Shown: piece after piece, positions 8,775 to 16,343 of the stretch
How positions within the stretch are numbered: the first letter of the stretch is position 1
Layout: every line of letters starts with the position of its first letter
Source: DATKRB01 sp036501425
GTDB lineage: Bacteria; Actinomycetota; Acidimicrobiia; Acidimicrobiales; RAAP-2
Assembly: GCA_036501425.1 (NCBI GenBank)
Contig: DASYAI010000039.1
Location: 1-35,234, forward strand
Reading direction: 5' to 3'
Length of the DNA stretch: 35,234 nucleotides
Translations under genes and position numbers: made by a program
The notes under the pieces: model-generated
What the model was told of the DNA's origin: nothing
The model's database searches: none
Seen by the model: only the letters and a program-made list of their open reading frames with translations

Positions 8775-9890
8775 GTGAACTTCGCATTCAGTGAGGAGCA
8801 GGAGGAGCTGCGGCGGGCGGTCCGGCGCTTCCTCGCCGAAAAGTCGCCCGAGGCCGAGGTGCGGCGCCTCATGGAGACCGACACCGGTTACGACCCGGCG
8901 GTGTGGCGCCAGATGGCCGATCAGCTCGGGCTCCAGTCGCTCATCGTGCCCGAGGAGTACGGCGGGTCGGGCTTCTCGTACGTCGAGCTGGGTATCGTGC
9001 TCGAGGAGATGGGGGCGGCGCTGCTGTGCGCCCCCTACTTCGCCTCGGTGGCCCTGGCCACCAACGCCGTGCTCACCTCGGGCGACGACTCGGCCAAGAA
9101 GTACCTACTGCCCGGGCTGGCCTCGGGGGAGACCATCGGCACCCTGGCGTTCACCGAGGACAACGGGCGCTGGGACGCCGAGGGGATCGAGCTCGGCGCG
9201 GCCGAGGGCGCCGAGGGATGGACGCTCGACGGGCACAAGTCCTACGTCATCGACGGCGCCATCGCCGACCTGGTCGTCGTGGTCGGTCGCACGGCCAAGG
9301 GTCTCAGCCTGTTCGGGGTCAAGGGCGACGCTCCGGGTCTCACCAAGACGGCGCTCGGCACCATGGACCAGACCCGCAAGCAGGCCCGCCTCGAGTTCTC
9401 CGGCACGCCGGCCTGGCTGATCGGTGCCGAGGGCCAGGCGGAGCCCGGGCTGCGCAAGACCCTCGATCTGGCGGCGGTGGCGCTGGCGGCCGAGCAGGTC
9501 GGCGGCGCCCAGCACGTGCTCGACATGTCGGTCGAGTACGCCAAGACCCGGATCCAGTTCGGCCGGCCCATCGGGAGCTTCCAGGCGATCAAGCACAAGT
9601 GCGCCGACATGCTGCTGGAGGTGGAGTCGGCCAAGTCCGCCGCCTACTACGCCGCGTCGGTGGCCGCCGAGGACACCGACGAGCTGCCGGTGGTGGCCAG
9701 CCTCGCCAAGTCGTACTGCTCGGAGGCCTACTTCCACACCGCCGCCGAGAACATCCAGATCCACGGCGGGATCGGGTTCACCTGGGAGCACCCGGCCCAC
9801 CTGTACTTCAAGCGCGCCAAGTCCTCCGAGCTGCTGTTGGGCGACCCGGCATACCACCGCGAGCTCCTCGGCCAGCGCATCGGCATCTGA
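8775..9890 (+). CDS. Acyl-CoA dehydrogenase family protein
   Basis: A 371-residue flavoprotein of the acyl-CoA dehydrogenase family, which forms the alpha,beta double bond in acyl-CoAs using FAD. Domain order is complete: N-terminal helices (FSEEQEELRRAVRRFL), middle beta-domain (about 120-215, TLAFTEDNGRW and DGHKSYVIDGAIADLVVVV), and C-terminal helical domain with SVEYAKTRIQFGRPIGSFQAIKH and IHGGIGFTWEHPAHLYFKRAK. The Glu in FTWEHP is at the position used as catalytic base in many members. The substrate cannot be assigned; steroid or branched acyl chains are possible in actinobacteria. Start GTG 8775 has AGGGGGAG just upstream. It converges on thiE with 7 bp between stops. Confidence 0.92.
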   Translation: MNFAFSEEQEELRRAVRRFLAEKSPEAEVRRLMETDTGYDPAVWRQMADQLGLQSLIVPEEYGGSGFSYVELGIVLEEMGAALLCAPYFASVALATNAVLTSGDDSAKKYLLPGLASGETIGTLAFTEDNGRWDAEGIELGAAEGAEGWTLDGHKSYVIDGAIADLVVVVGRTAKGLSLFGVKGDAPGLTKTALGTMDQTRKQARLEFSGTPAWLIGAEGQAEPGLRKTLDLAAVALAAEQVGGAQHVLDMSVEYAKTRIQFGRPIGSFQAIKHKCADMLLEVESAKSAAYYAASVAAEDTDELPVVASLAKSYCSEAYFHTAAENIQIHGGIGFTWEHPAHLYFKRAKSSELLLGDPAYHRELLGQRIGI

Positions 9891-9897
9891 TCGCCCG

Positions 9898-10611
9898 CTA
9901 CCGGGCGGCACCCTCCTCGCCGCCGGCGCCGTGCCCTCCGCGGGCGCCTTCGCTTCGTTCGCCGGCGCCGCCCCCTGGTCGAGCCGCCCGCAGGCACTCC
10001 TCGATCGCCGTGCGCAGGGCCCGAGCCGCCCCTTCGGGGTCGGACGACTCGGTGAGCCAGCGGACCGCCACGAAGTGGCGCGCCCCCGCCGCGACCAGCG
10101 GTCCGACGTTGTGGGGCGCCACCGCACCGGTGACGAACACGGGCAGCGCCGAGCGCTCGACTGCCGTCGACAGATAGCCGGTCCCCGTTCCCGCCCGGCC
10201 CGGCTTGGTGGGAGTGGGCACCACCGGTCCGGCCGACAGGTAGTCGACCGGCTCGGTGAGCGCCCGCTCGAGGTCGGCGACGGCGTGGGTCGAGCGACCG
10301 ATGACGGCGTCGGGGCCGAGCAGCTCTCGCGCCAGCGAGGGCGCCGGGTCCGTTTGGCCGAGATGCACCCCGTCGGCGCCGGCCCGTGCCGCCAGGTCGG
10401 GTCGGTCGTTGACGATGAACGGGACCCCGGCCCCGGCGCAGAGTGCCTGCAGGCGCTGGGCCCGGTCGAGCAGCGCCCGGTCGTCGAGGTGCTTCTCGCG
10501 TAGCTGGACCACGTCGACGCCCCCCCGGACACACGCGGCCACGAACTCGACCAGGTCCGGACGCTCGCCGGTGCACAGGTACAGGCGGCACCGGGCGAGC
10601 CGGTCGCTCAC
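9898..10611 (-). CDS. thiE: Thiamine-phosphate synthase
   Basis: A 237-residue TIM-barrel enzyme that joins the pyrimidine pyrophosphate and the thiazole phosphate to make thiamine monophosphate. Signature stretches in order: VVQLREK, FIVNDRPDLA, ADGVHLGQTD, VIGRSTHAVADL, PVVPTPTKPG and VFVTGAVAPHNV. The thiazole-recognising TPTKPG loop is intact. The C-terminal tail after about 210 is a Gly/Arg-rich extension beyond the usual ThiE length. GTG 10611 overlaps the stop of the upstream HhH-GPD gene (GTGA), so the two are co-translated. No other thiamine gene and no TPP riboswitch is visible here, which is unusual for thiE. AceE nearby uses thiamine diphosphate, but the genes are not linked transcriptionally. 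Confidence 0.92.
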   Translation of the reverse strand: MSDRLARCRLYLCTGERPDLVEFVAACVRGGVDVVQLREKHLDDRALLDRAQRLQALCAGAGVPFIVNDRPDLAARAGADGVHLGQTDPAPSLARELLGPDAVIGRSTHAVADLERALTEPVDYLSAGPVVPTPTKPGRAGTGTGYLSTAVERSALPVFVTGAVAPHNVGPLVAAGARHFVAVRWLTESSDPEGAARALRTAIEECLRAARPGGGAGERSEGARGGHGAGGEEGAAR

Positions 10612-11231
10612 CGGCGTTTGGTCCCTCCCCGCCCCGAGCCCGCCGCGGCCGGGGCGGCGACCTTGGCGGCCGCCTTCATCTGCTGCTTAAAGGCTCGGAC
10701 GTTGGCCAGGCTGGTGGCGTCCACGATGTCGGCGATCGACCGGAAGGTGCCGGGGTCGCCGAAGGGCGAGGATGCCGCCTCCCAGCCGTCGGGGCGGACC
10801 CCGAGCTGCTTGCCCAGCAGGGCCACGAAGATTCGCGCCTTTTGCTCCCCGAACCCCGGCAGCGCCTTCACATTGTCGAGCAGGCCGCGACCGGTGGCGG
10901 CGCCCGCCCAGACCTTGTCTGCCCGGCCCCCGTAGTCCTCGACCACCACCGCTGCGAGGGCCTGTACCCGGGCGGCCATCGATCCGGGGAACCGGTGCAG
11001 GGCGGGGCGCTCGGAGAACGCCGCCACCAGCTGGTCGGGGTCCATGGCCGCCAGCGATGCCGCGTCGAACGAGCCGCCCAGCCGCCGAGCCAGCTCCGCC
11101 GGAGCGGCGAAGGCCCGTTCGAGGGGGATCTGCTGGTCGAGCACCATGCCTACCAGCAGGGCCAACGGGTCCGAGGAGAGCAGGGCGTCCGCCTTCGGAT
11201 CGCCGGAGAGGCAGAGGTTCTTGCGGGCCAT
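10608..11231 (-). CDS. HhH-GPD-type base-excision DNA repair protein
   Basis: A 207-residue protein of the helix-hairpin-helix-GPD superfamily in the form common in actinobacteria. Recognisable stretches: the N-terminal LCLSGDPKADALL, LLVGMVLDQQIPLERAF, ALHRFPGSMAARVQAL and the hairpin VKALPGFGEQKARIFVALLG. It lacks the C-terminal four-cysteine Fe-S cluster of endonuclease III. Downstream of the hairpin the sequence is GKQLGVRPDGW, and I cannot confidently place the catalytic Lys/Asp pair. DNA glycosylase activity is therefore assumed from family only. Start ATG 11231 lies 7 nt after a TACACT -10. It is followed by thiE with a GTGA overlap. Confidence 0.85.
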   Translation of the reverse strand: MARKNLCLSGDPKADALLSSDPLALLVGMVLDQQIPLERAFAAPAELARRLGGSFDAASLAAMDPDQLVAAFSERPALHRFPGSMAARVQALAAVVVEDYGGRADKVWAGAATGRGLLDNVKALPGFGEQKARIFVALLGKQLGVRPDGWEAASSPFGDPGTFRSIADIVDATSLANVRAFKQQMKAAAKVAAPAAAGSGRGGTKRR

Positions 11232-11238
11232 TGGGCCA

Positions 11239-11244
11239 AGTGTA
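11239..11244 (-). promoter_or_regulatory. -10 element (TACACT) of the HhH-GPD/thiE unit
   Basis: On the reverse strand TACACT ends 7 nt before ATG 11231, with no ribosome binding site in between. It lies in the 47-bp gap after the DyP stop. Confidence 0.45.
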
Positions 11245-11278
11245 AGCCGCCGCGTTCGGGCCGAACCGGGCCGGCCGG

Positions 11279-12373
11279 CTAGTCGGCGCGTGCTCGCAGC
11301 CCGGCGATCCCGAGCGATCCCTCGGACGCCGTCGTCGGCGGTGTCGCCACCGACGTCCGGCCTCTCGCGTCCAGCTCGCCCTCGGTGGCCGGCAGCTCGG
11401 CCGCCTCGCCGGGCGCCGGCGGCAAGTCGTCGAGGAAGTCGGCGGTCGGGACGAAGAACAGGCTCCCGGTGACGGCGGTCGAGAAGTCGAGGATCCGGTC
11501 GTGGTTCCCCGGGGGGTCGCCGACGAACATGTGCTCGAGCATCTGCTCGGTCACGGCCGGCGTGGCCGCGTACCCGATGAAGTACGTGCCGAACTCGCCC
11601 GGGCCGACCGACCCGAACGCCATGTTGTCCCGCAGGATCTGGCGCTGAGCGCCGTCCGGCCCGACGATGGTGTTGAGCGCGACATGGGAGTTGCCGGGCT
11701 TGGCGTCGTCGGGCAGCTCGACGTTCGACAGCTTCTGGCGGCCGACCACCAGCTCTTGGGCCTCGACGGTGAGCCCGTTCCACGCCACCAGGTCGTGCAG
11801 GTACTTCTGCACGATGACGTAGCTGGATCCGGCGAACTCGGGGTCCTCCTCGCCGACCGCGACGGCGGCCGCCGCCGCCTCCCCGGTCGGGTTCTCCGTC
11901 CCGTCGACGAACCCGAGCAGGTCGCGGTCGTCGAAGTACTTGAACCCGTGGACCTCGTCGACGACGGCGACCGAGCCCCTCAGGCGGTCCATGATCTGCG
12001 AGGCGAGCTCGAAGCAGAGGTCGGCCTGCGCGGCGCGGATGTGGAACAACAGGTCCCCTGGGGTCGACACGGCGTGGTGGTGCTCGCCCCGCAGCTCCCT
12101 GAAGGGGTGGAGCTCGGCTGGCCTTGATCCGGTGAACAGCCGGTCCCAGGCGTCCGATCCGATGCCGGTGACCAGGGTCAGCCCGGCGGTCGGGACCCGG
12201 AACCCCACCGTCCGCTCGAGGCCGGCCAGATCGGCCAGCAGGTCTCGGGCGACCCCCTCGGCCCCGGCGTCGATCGTCGCGACGAGGAAGAGCGCGGCGG
12301 CGGTGAGCGGGGACAGCACCGCTTGGGGCTCTTGGAGCCGGACCGGCGAGCCCGACGGTATCGGCGTGGTCAT
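11279..12373 (-). CDS. DyP-type haem peroxidase with encapsulin-targeting C-terminus
   Basis: A 364-residue dye-decolourising peroxidase of the YfeX-like class. The catalytic Asp157 is in GFVDGTENP, the proximal haem ligand is His230 in KPGNSHVALNTI, and the distal Arg248 is in LRDNMAFGS; this D-H-R layout matches the family. No signal peptide or Tat motif is seen, so it is cytosolic. After the enzyme core ends (about residue 335) a linker rich in Ala, Glu and Thr leads to a terminal GSLGIAGLR, very close to the cargo-loading peptide that carries DyP into encapsulin shells in actinobacteria. Start ATG 12373 lies 6 nt after a TACGCT -10. It is divergent from an Rrf2 regulator gene across 123 bp. 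No encapsulin shell gene is present in the window. Confidence 0.93.
   Translation of the reverse strand: MTTPIPSGSPVRLQEPQAVLSPLTAAALFLVATIDAGAEGVARDLLADLAGLERTVGFRVPTAGLTLVTGIGSDAWDRLFTGSRPAELHPFRELRGEHHHAVSTPGDLLFHIRAAQADLCFELASQIMDRLRGSVAVVDEVHGFKYFDDRDLLGFVDGTENPTGEAAAAAVAVGEEDPEFAGSSYVIVQKYLHDLVAWNGLTVEAQELVVGRQKLSNVELPDDAKPGNSHVALNTIVGPDGAQRQILRDNMAFGSVGPGEFGTYFIGYAATPAVTEQMLEHMFVGDPPGNHDRILDFSTAVTGSLFFVPTADFLDDLPPAPGEAAELPATEGELDARGRTSVATPPTTASEGSLGIAGLRARAD
11294..11320 (-). other. Encapsulin cargo-loading peptide at the DyP C-terminus
   Basis: Encodes GSLGIAGLR, followed by four more residues (ARAD) and the stop. Known encapsulin-targeted DyP proteins end in SLGIGSLK/R-type peptides separated from the enzyme by a flexible linker, as here. 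Confidence 0.75.
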
Positions 12374-12379
12374 CCGGGC

Positions 12380-12385
12380 AGCGTA
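12380..12385 (-). promoter_or_regulatory. -10 element (TACGCT) of the DyP gene
   Basis: On the reverse strand TACGCT ends 6 nt before ATG 12373. No ribosome binding site is present. Confidence 0.45.
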
Positions 12386-12454
12386 CCGATCCCGCCGCAG
12401 CCGGTCGTGTCCGGCCGGCGAAGGTTCGGGGCCCATTTGTCGGTCGCCGCCGGG

Positions 12455-12483
12455 CCCAGGTCCCGCCGACGGCACAACCTGGG
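12455..12483. promoter_or_regulatory. Inverted repeat in the rrf2 promoter, candidate operator
   Basis: CCCAGGT (12455-12461) and ACCTGGG (12477-12483) are perfect 7-bp inverted arms with a 15-bp spacer. They end 1 bp before the rrf2 -10, a position suited to autorepression by the Rrf2 protein. Ligand and function are inferred. Confidence 0.35.
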
Positions 12484-12484
12484 G

Positions 12485-12490
12485 CAGAAT
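12485..12490 (+). promoter_or_regulatory. -10 element (CAGAAT) for a leaderless transcript of the Rrf2 regulator gene
   Basis: CAGAAT ends 6 nt before GTG 12497. The same NAGAAT form precedes aceE and the secreted-protein gene at 30044. Confidence 0.4.
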
Positions 12491-12496
12491 CACCGG

Positions 12497-12949
12497 GTGC
12501 ACGTTCCCGCCAAGGTCGACTACGGGCTCCGCGCGCTGCTGACCCTGGCGGCCACCGGCGCCCCACAGACGACCGAGATGCTTGCCGCCGAGCAAGGGTT
12601 GCCGCCGCGGTTCCTCGGGGCCATCCTGGCCGACCTGCGCCGAGCCGGCCTGGTGGCCAGTCAGCGGGGCGCCGACGGGGGCTACCGGCTAGCCCGGTCG
12701 CCCGACGACGTCACCCTGGCCACGGTGATCCGAGCCCTCGACGGCCCGCTTGCCGAGGTCCGGGGGTTCCGCCCCGAGGCCACCGAGTACACCGGGGCGG
12801 CGCAGCACCTGCAGTCGGTCTGGGTGGCGGTGCGAGCCAGCCTACGTTCGGTGCTCGAGACGCTGACCTTGTCCGACGTGGTCAGCGGGAAGTTCCCCAA
12901 GTCGGTGATCCGCCTGACCGACGACCCCGAGGCCTGGGAACCGCACTGA
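12497..12949 (+). CDS. Rrf2 family transcriptional regulator without cysteines
   Basis: A 150-residue winged-helix regulator. It begins HVPAKVDYGLRALLTLA, as Rrf2 proteins do, then a helix-turn-helix TEMLAAEQGLPPRFLGAILADL, the wing GADGGYRLARSPDDVTLATV and the dimerisation helix (about 105-135). IscR, NsrR and RsrR bind an Fe-S cluster through cysteines after the wing, but this protein contains no cysteine, so it cannot sense through such a cluster in the usual way. The likely target is the shared intergenic region with the divergent DyP gene. Start GTG 12497 is set by the family N-terminus and lies 6 nt after a -10. It converges on aceE. Confidence 0.88.
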   Translation: MHVPAKVDYGLRALLTLAATGAPQTTEMLAAEQGLPPRFLGAILADLRRAGLVASQRGADGGYRLARSPDDVTLATVIRALDGPLAEVRGFRPEATEYTGAAQHLQSVWVAVRASLRSVLETLTLSDVVSGKFPKSVIRLTDDPEAWEPH

Positions 12950-12970
12950 GCGCACTCAGCGCATGAGCGC

Positions 12971-13004
12971 CCGGGGACCTCGGCGCGCTGCCCAGGTGCC
13001 CCGG
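12971..13004. terminator. Strong hairpin between convergent rrf2 and aceE
   Basis: CCGGGGACCT (12971-12980) pairs with AGGTGCCCCGG (12994-13004) as a 10-bp stem with one bulged G and a 13-nt loop. It lies in the 68-bp gap between the two stops, so it could serve both strands. No T-run follows on either strand. Confidence 0.5.
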
Positions 13005-13017
13005 AAGACTCCGAGAC

Positions 13018-15726
13018 TCAAGCCCGGAACGGCTCGGGGCTGGCGGGGTCGATGTCGAAGCGAGCGATGGCCTTGGCCACCTCCTCCGGATCGCCCTCGC
13101 CGCTGTCGGCCAGGGCGGCCAGCACGGCGACGACCACGTGCCCGGCGTCGACCTCGAAGTGCCGTCGTAGCGCCGTCCGGGCGTCGGAGCGGCCGAAGCC
13201 GTCCGTGCCCAGCGAGGTGAAGGGCCGGCCGACCCACCGCGCGACCTGGTCGGGAACGGCGCGCATGTAGTCGGTCACCGCCACGACCGGGCCCGAGCCG
13301 CTGGCGAGGGCGTTGGTGACCAGGGGGGTGCGGGCCTCCTCGGTCGGGTGGAGGCGGTTGGCGCGCTCGACGCTCAGCGCCTCGCTGCGCAGCGTGGCCC
13401 ACGACGTCACCGCCCACAGGTCGGCGCTGACCCCCCATTCGGCGGCCAGCAGGTCACGGGCCTCGACCGCCGCCTGCCACATCGGCCCCGAAAAGCACAC
13501 GGTGGCCCGGCGGGCCGCCGCGCCCTGCGGCGCGGCGGCGTAACGGTAGAGACCCTCGACGATGCCCCGGCGGATGCGGTCGCCGTCGGTCCCTTCGGGC
13601 AGCGGCGGCATCGGGTAGTTCTCGTTGTAGAGGGTGAGGTACAAGAACCGGTCCTCGGGATCAGGACCGAGCATCCGGGCGACCGCGTCCTCCACGATGA
13701 CCGCCACCTCGTAGGCGAACGACGCGTCGTAGACCCGGGCGGCCGGGTTGGACGAGGCCAGCAGGGGCGAGTGGCCGTCGTCGTGTTGGAGGCCCTCGCC
13801 TTGGAGCGTGGTCCGGCCGGCCGTGCACCCCGCCAGGATCCCCCGGCCCCGCATGTCACCGAGGGCCCAGGTCAGGTCGCCCACCCGCTGGAAGCCGAAC
13901 ATCGAGTAGAAGAGGAAGACCGGCAGCATGGGCTGGCCCCACGTGGCGTACGACGTGGCGAGCGCGGTGAACGAGGCCAGGGCCCCGGCCTCGGTGATGC
14001 CCTCCTCGAGCAGCTGGCCCGAGCTGCTCTCGGCGTAATTGAGGGGCAGATCGGCGTCGACCGACACGTAGCGCTGCCCGTCGGGGGCGAAGATCTTGGC
14101 CTCGGCGATGATCGACTCGAGGCCGAACGTGCGTGCCTCGTCGGACACGATGGGCGCCACCAGCGGCCCCATCGTCGGATCGCGTACGAGGTTGCGCAGG
14201 AGGCGGGCGAACGCCATCGTGGTCGACGCGGACTGGTTGCCCGAGCCGCTCAGGAGGTCGGCGAAGACCTTGGGGTCGGGCAGGGCCGGCCGGGTCGGTC
14301 GGACGGTCCGGGTCGGCACGGGGCCGGCCAGGATCTTGTGCCGGCTCATCAGGTACTCGTGCGCCTCGGAGCCCAGCGGGGGCCGGTAGTAGGGGGGCAG
14401 ATGGGCCTCGAGGGCCGAGTCGGGGATCTCGTCGGTCAGGTAGAGCCGGTCGCGCAGGGCCCGGAGCTGGTCCTTGGACATCTTCTTGATCTGGTGGGTG
14501 GCGTTGCGGGCCTCGATCTGGGGGCCGAGGGTCCATCCCTTGATGGTCTTGGCCAGAATGACGGTGGGCGCCGCGGTCTGCTCGGTGGCCAGCTTGTAGG
14601 CGGCGTAGAGCTTGCGGTAGTCGTGCCCGCCCCGCGGCAGGGTGCGCAGCTCGTCGTCGCTCAGGTGCTCCACCAGCTTGCGGAGCCGGGGGTCGGGACC
14701 GAAGAAGTGCTCACGGATGTAGGCGCCGCTCTCGACGGCGTACTTCTGGAACTCGCCGTCGACCGTGGTGTTCATCTTGTCGAGCAGCACCCCGTCCACG
14801 TCGCGGGCGAGCAGCTCGTCCCAACGCGAGCCCCAGATGACCTTGATGACGTTCCACCCGGCGCCCCGGAAGACCGCCTCGAGCTCCTGGATGATCTTGC
14901 CGTTGCCGCGCACCGGACCGTCGAGCCGCTGCAGGTTGCAGTTGACCACGAAGATCAGGTTGCTCAGGTGCTCGCGGCCGGCCACGCCGAGGGCCCCGAT
15001 CGATTCGGGCTCGTCCATCTCGCCGTCGCCGACGAAGCACCACACCCGGCCGGCCGACGTGTCGACCAGGCGTCGCTGGTGCAGGTACCGGTTGACGTGG
15101 GCCTGGTAGATGGCGTTGATCGGCCCGAGCCCCATCGACACCGTGGGGTACTCCCAGAAGTCGGGCAGCGAGCGCGGGTGCGGGTAGCTCGGCAGGCCGT
15201 TGCCACCGACCTCGTGACGGAAGTTGTCGAGCTGCTCCTCGCTGATCCGCCCCTCCAGATAGGCCCGGGCGTAGATCCCCGGGGACGCATGCCCCTGGAT
15301 GAACACCTGGTCGCCGAAACCGCCGTCGGCCTTGCCCCGGAAGAAGTGGTTGAAGCCCACCTCGTAGAGGGCGGCCGAGCTGGCGTAGGTCGAGAGGTGG
15401 CCGCCGATCCCGTCGGTCCGGGCGTTGGCCCGGGTCACCATGACGGCGGCGTTCCAGCGGATGTAGGCCCGGATACGGCGCTCGAGGTCCTCATCGCCAG
15501 GGAACCAGGGCTCCTCGGACGCCGGGATCGAGTTGACGTAGGGCGTGGAGACGGTGGCCGGAAAGTCGACCTGCAGCGCCCGAGCACGTTCGAGCAGCTT
15601 CATGAGCAAGAAGCGGGCCCGGGTCCGGCCGTGCACGCTCACGATCGCGTCGAACGAGTCGGTCCATTCGGACGTCTCGCCCGGATCGATGTCGGGCATC
15701 TGGTGCGACATTCCGTCGAACAGCAC
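13018..15726 (-). CDS. aceE: Pyruvate dehydrogenase E1 component (homodimeric AceE type)
   Basis: A 902-residue thiamine-diphosphate enzyme that decarboxylates pyruvate and acetylates the lipoyl group of E2. The length is normal for AceE. Seen: the N-terminal ERRIRAYIRWNAAVMV and GGHLSTYASSAALYEVGFNH (sequence around the active-site histidine), the cofactor motif GDGEMDEPES with its GDG at about residues 233-235 and the following NLIFVVNCNLQRLDGPVRG, AKTIKGW, and DLPLNYAESSSGQLLEEGITEAG in the second half. The C-terminal domain has the TDGFGRSDAR signature. GTG 15726 is used since it lies 6 nt after a GAGAAT -10. The partner genes lpd and E2 lie nearby on the other strand, from 17509. Confidence 0.96.
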   Translation of the reverse strand: MLFDGMSHQMPDIDPGETSEWTDSFDAIVSVHGRTRARFLLMKLLERARALQVDFPATVSTPYVNSIPASEEPWFPGDEDLERRIRAYIRWNAAVMVTRANARTDGIGGHLSTYASSAALYEVGFNHFFRGKADGGFGDQVFIQGHASPGIYARAYLEGRISEEQLDNFRHEVGGNGLPSYPHPRSLPDFWEYPTVSMGLGPINAIYQAHVNRYLHQRRLVDTSAGRVWCFVGDGEMDEPESIGALGVAGREHLSNLIFVVNCNLQRLDGPVRGNGKIIQELEAVFRGAGWNVIKVIWGSRWDELLARDVDGVLLDKMNTTVDGEFQKYAVESGAYIREHFFGPDPRLRKLVEHLSDDELRTLPRGGHDYRKLYAAYKLATEQTAAPTVILAKTIKGWTLGPQIEARNATHQIKKMSKDQLRALRDRLYLTDEIPDSALEAHLPPYYRPPLGSEAHEYLMSRHKILAGPVPTRTVRPTRPALPDPKVFADLLSGSGNQSASTTMAFARLLRNLVRDPTMGPLVAPIVSDEARTFGLESIIAEAKIFAPDGQRYVSVDADLPLNYAESSSGQLLEEGITEAGALASFTALATSYATWGQPMLPVFLFYSMFGFQRVGDLTWALGDMRGRGILAGCTAGRTTLQGEGLQHDDGHSPLLASSNPAARVYDASFAYEVAVIVEDAVARMLGPDPEDRFLYLTLYNENYPMPPLPEGTDGDRIRRGIVEGLYRYAAAPQGAAARRATVCFSGPMWQAAVEARDLLAAEWGVSADLWAVTSWATLRSEALSVERANRLHPTEEARTPLVTNALASGSGPVVAVTDYMRAVPDQVARWVGRPFTSLGTDGFGRSDARTALRRHFEVDAGHVVVAVLAALADSGEGDPEEVAKAIARFDIDPASPEPFRA

Positions 15727-15732
15727 GGACCC

Positions 15733-15738
15733 ATTCTC
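15733..15738 (-). promoter_or_regulatory. -10 element (GAGAAT) of aceE
   Basis: On the reverse strand GAGAAT ends 6 nt before GTG 15726. No ribosome binding site lies between. Confidence 0.45.
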
Positions 15739-15799
15739 CCACCGGTACCGGGCAGACGAAAGCTCGGGCCCCGCCCCTGGGCGTGTTACACATGGCGTC

Positions 15800-16315
15800 G
15801 TGCCCCGCCTGCCGCTCTCCGACGACCGATCGGCGACCGAGGACCAGGCGCCGGAGTCGGCGTCCCCCCTCCTCGTCTACACCGACGGCTCGTGCCTGGG
15901 GAACCCCGGGCCCGGTGGCTGGGCCTGGGTGGTCCCGGGCGGCCAGTACGCCAGCGGCGCCGAGCCCCGGACCACCAACCAGCGCATGGAGATCACCGCG
16001 GTGCTCGAGGCCCTGCGGGCGCTCCGGCCGAGCGGCCGGGCCATCGAGGTCGCGAGCGACTCCACCTACGTGGTGAATTGCTTCCGGAACGGGTGGTGGA
16101 AGGGGTGGTACCGGCGGGACTGGCGCAACGCCCAGGGCAAGCCGGTCGCCAACCGCGACCTGTGGGAGCCCCTCTTCGCGCTGGCCCTCGAAGCGGAGCC
16201 CGAGGTGCGCTTCCGCTGGGTGAAGGGCCATTCGGGCGACCGCTGGAACGAGGTCGTCGACGGCTTGGCGACGGCCGCCGCGGCATCGGGGACCGGCGCG
16301 TCGGGCCGGGGTTGA
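15800..16315 (+). CDS. rnhA: Ribonuclease HI
   Basis: A 171-residue RNase HI, which cuts the RNA strand of RNA-DNA hybrids. All catalytic acids are visible: Asp in VYTDGSCLGNPGPGGW, Glu in NQRMEITAVLEAL, Asp in VASDSTYVVN, and the final His/Asp in WVKGHSGDRWNEVVDGLA. The basic protrusion (WWKGWYRRDWRNAQGKPV) is present, as in E. coli RNase HI. A 24-residue N-terminal extension precedes the fold. GTG 15800 is chosen because the nearby ATG at 15792 is out of frame. A TTACACA stretch 7-8 nt upstream could be a weak -10. It is divergent from aceE across 73 bp. Confidence 0.94.
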   Translation: MPRLPLSDDRSATEDQAPESASPLLVYTDGSCLGNPGPGGWAWVVPGGQYASGAEPRTTNQRMEITAVLEALRALRPSGRAIEVASDSTYVVNCFRNGWWKGWYRRDWRNAQGKPVANRDLWEPLFALALEAEPEVRFRWVKGHSGDRWNEVVDGLATAAAASGTGASGRG

Positions 16316-16343
16316 TCCGCCGGGGCTGATCCAAGGAGGTCCG

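Noticed and set aside
9891..10620. TPP riboswitch for thiE
   Set aside because: thiE starts inside the HhH-GPD stop (GTGA) and the unit's promoter gives a leaderless mRNA, leaving no room for a riboswitch.
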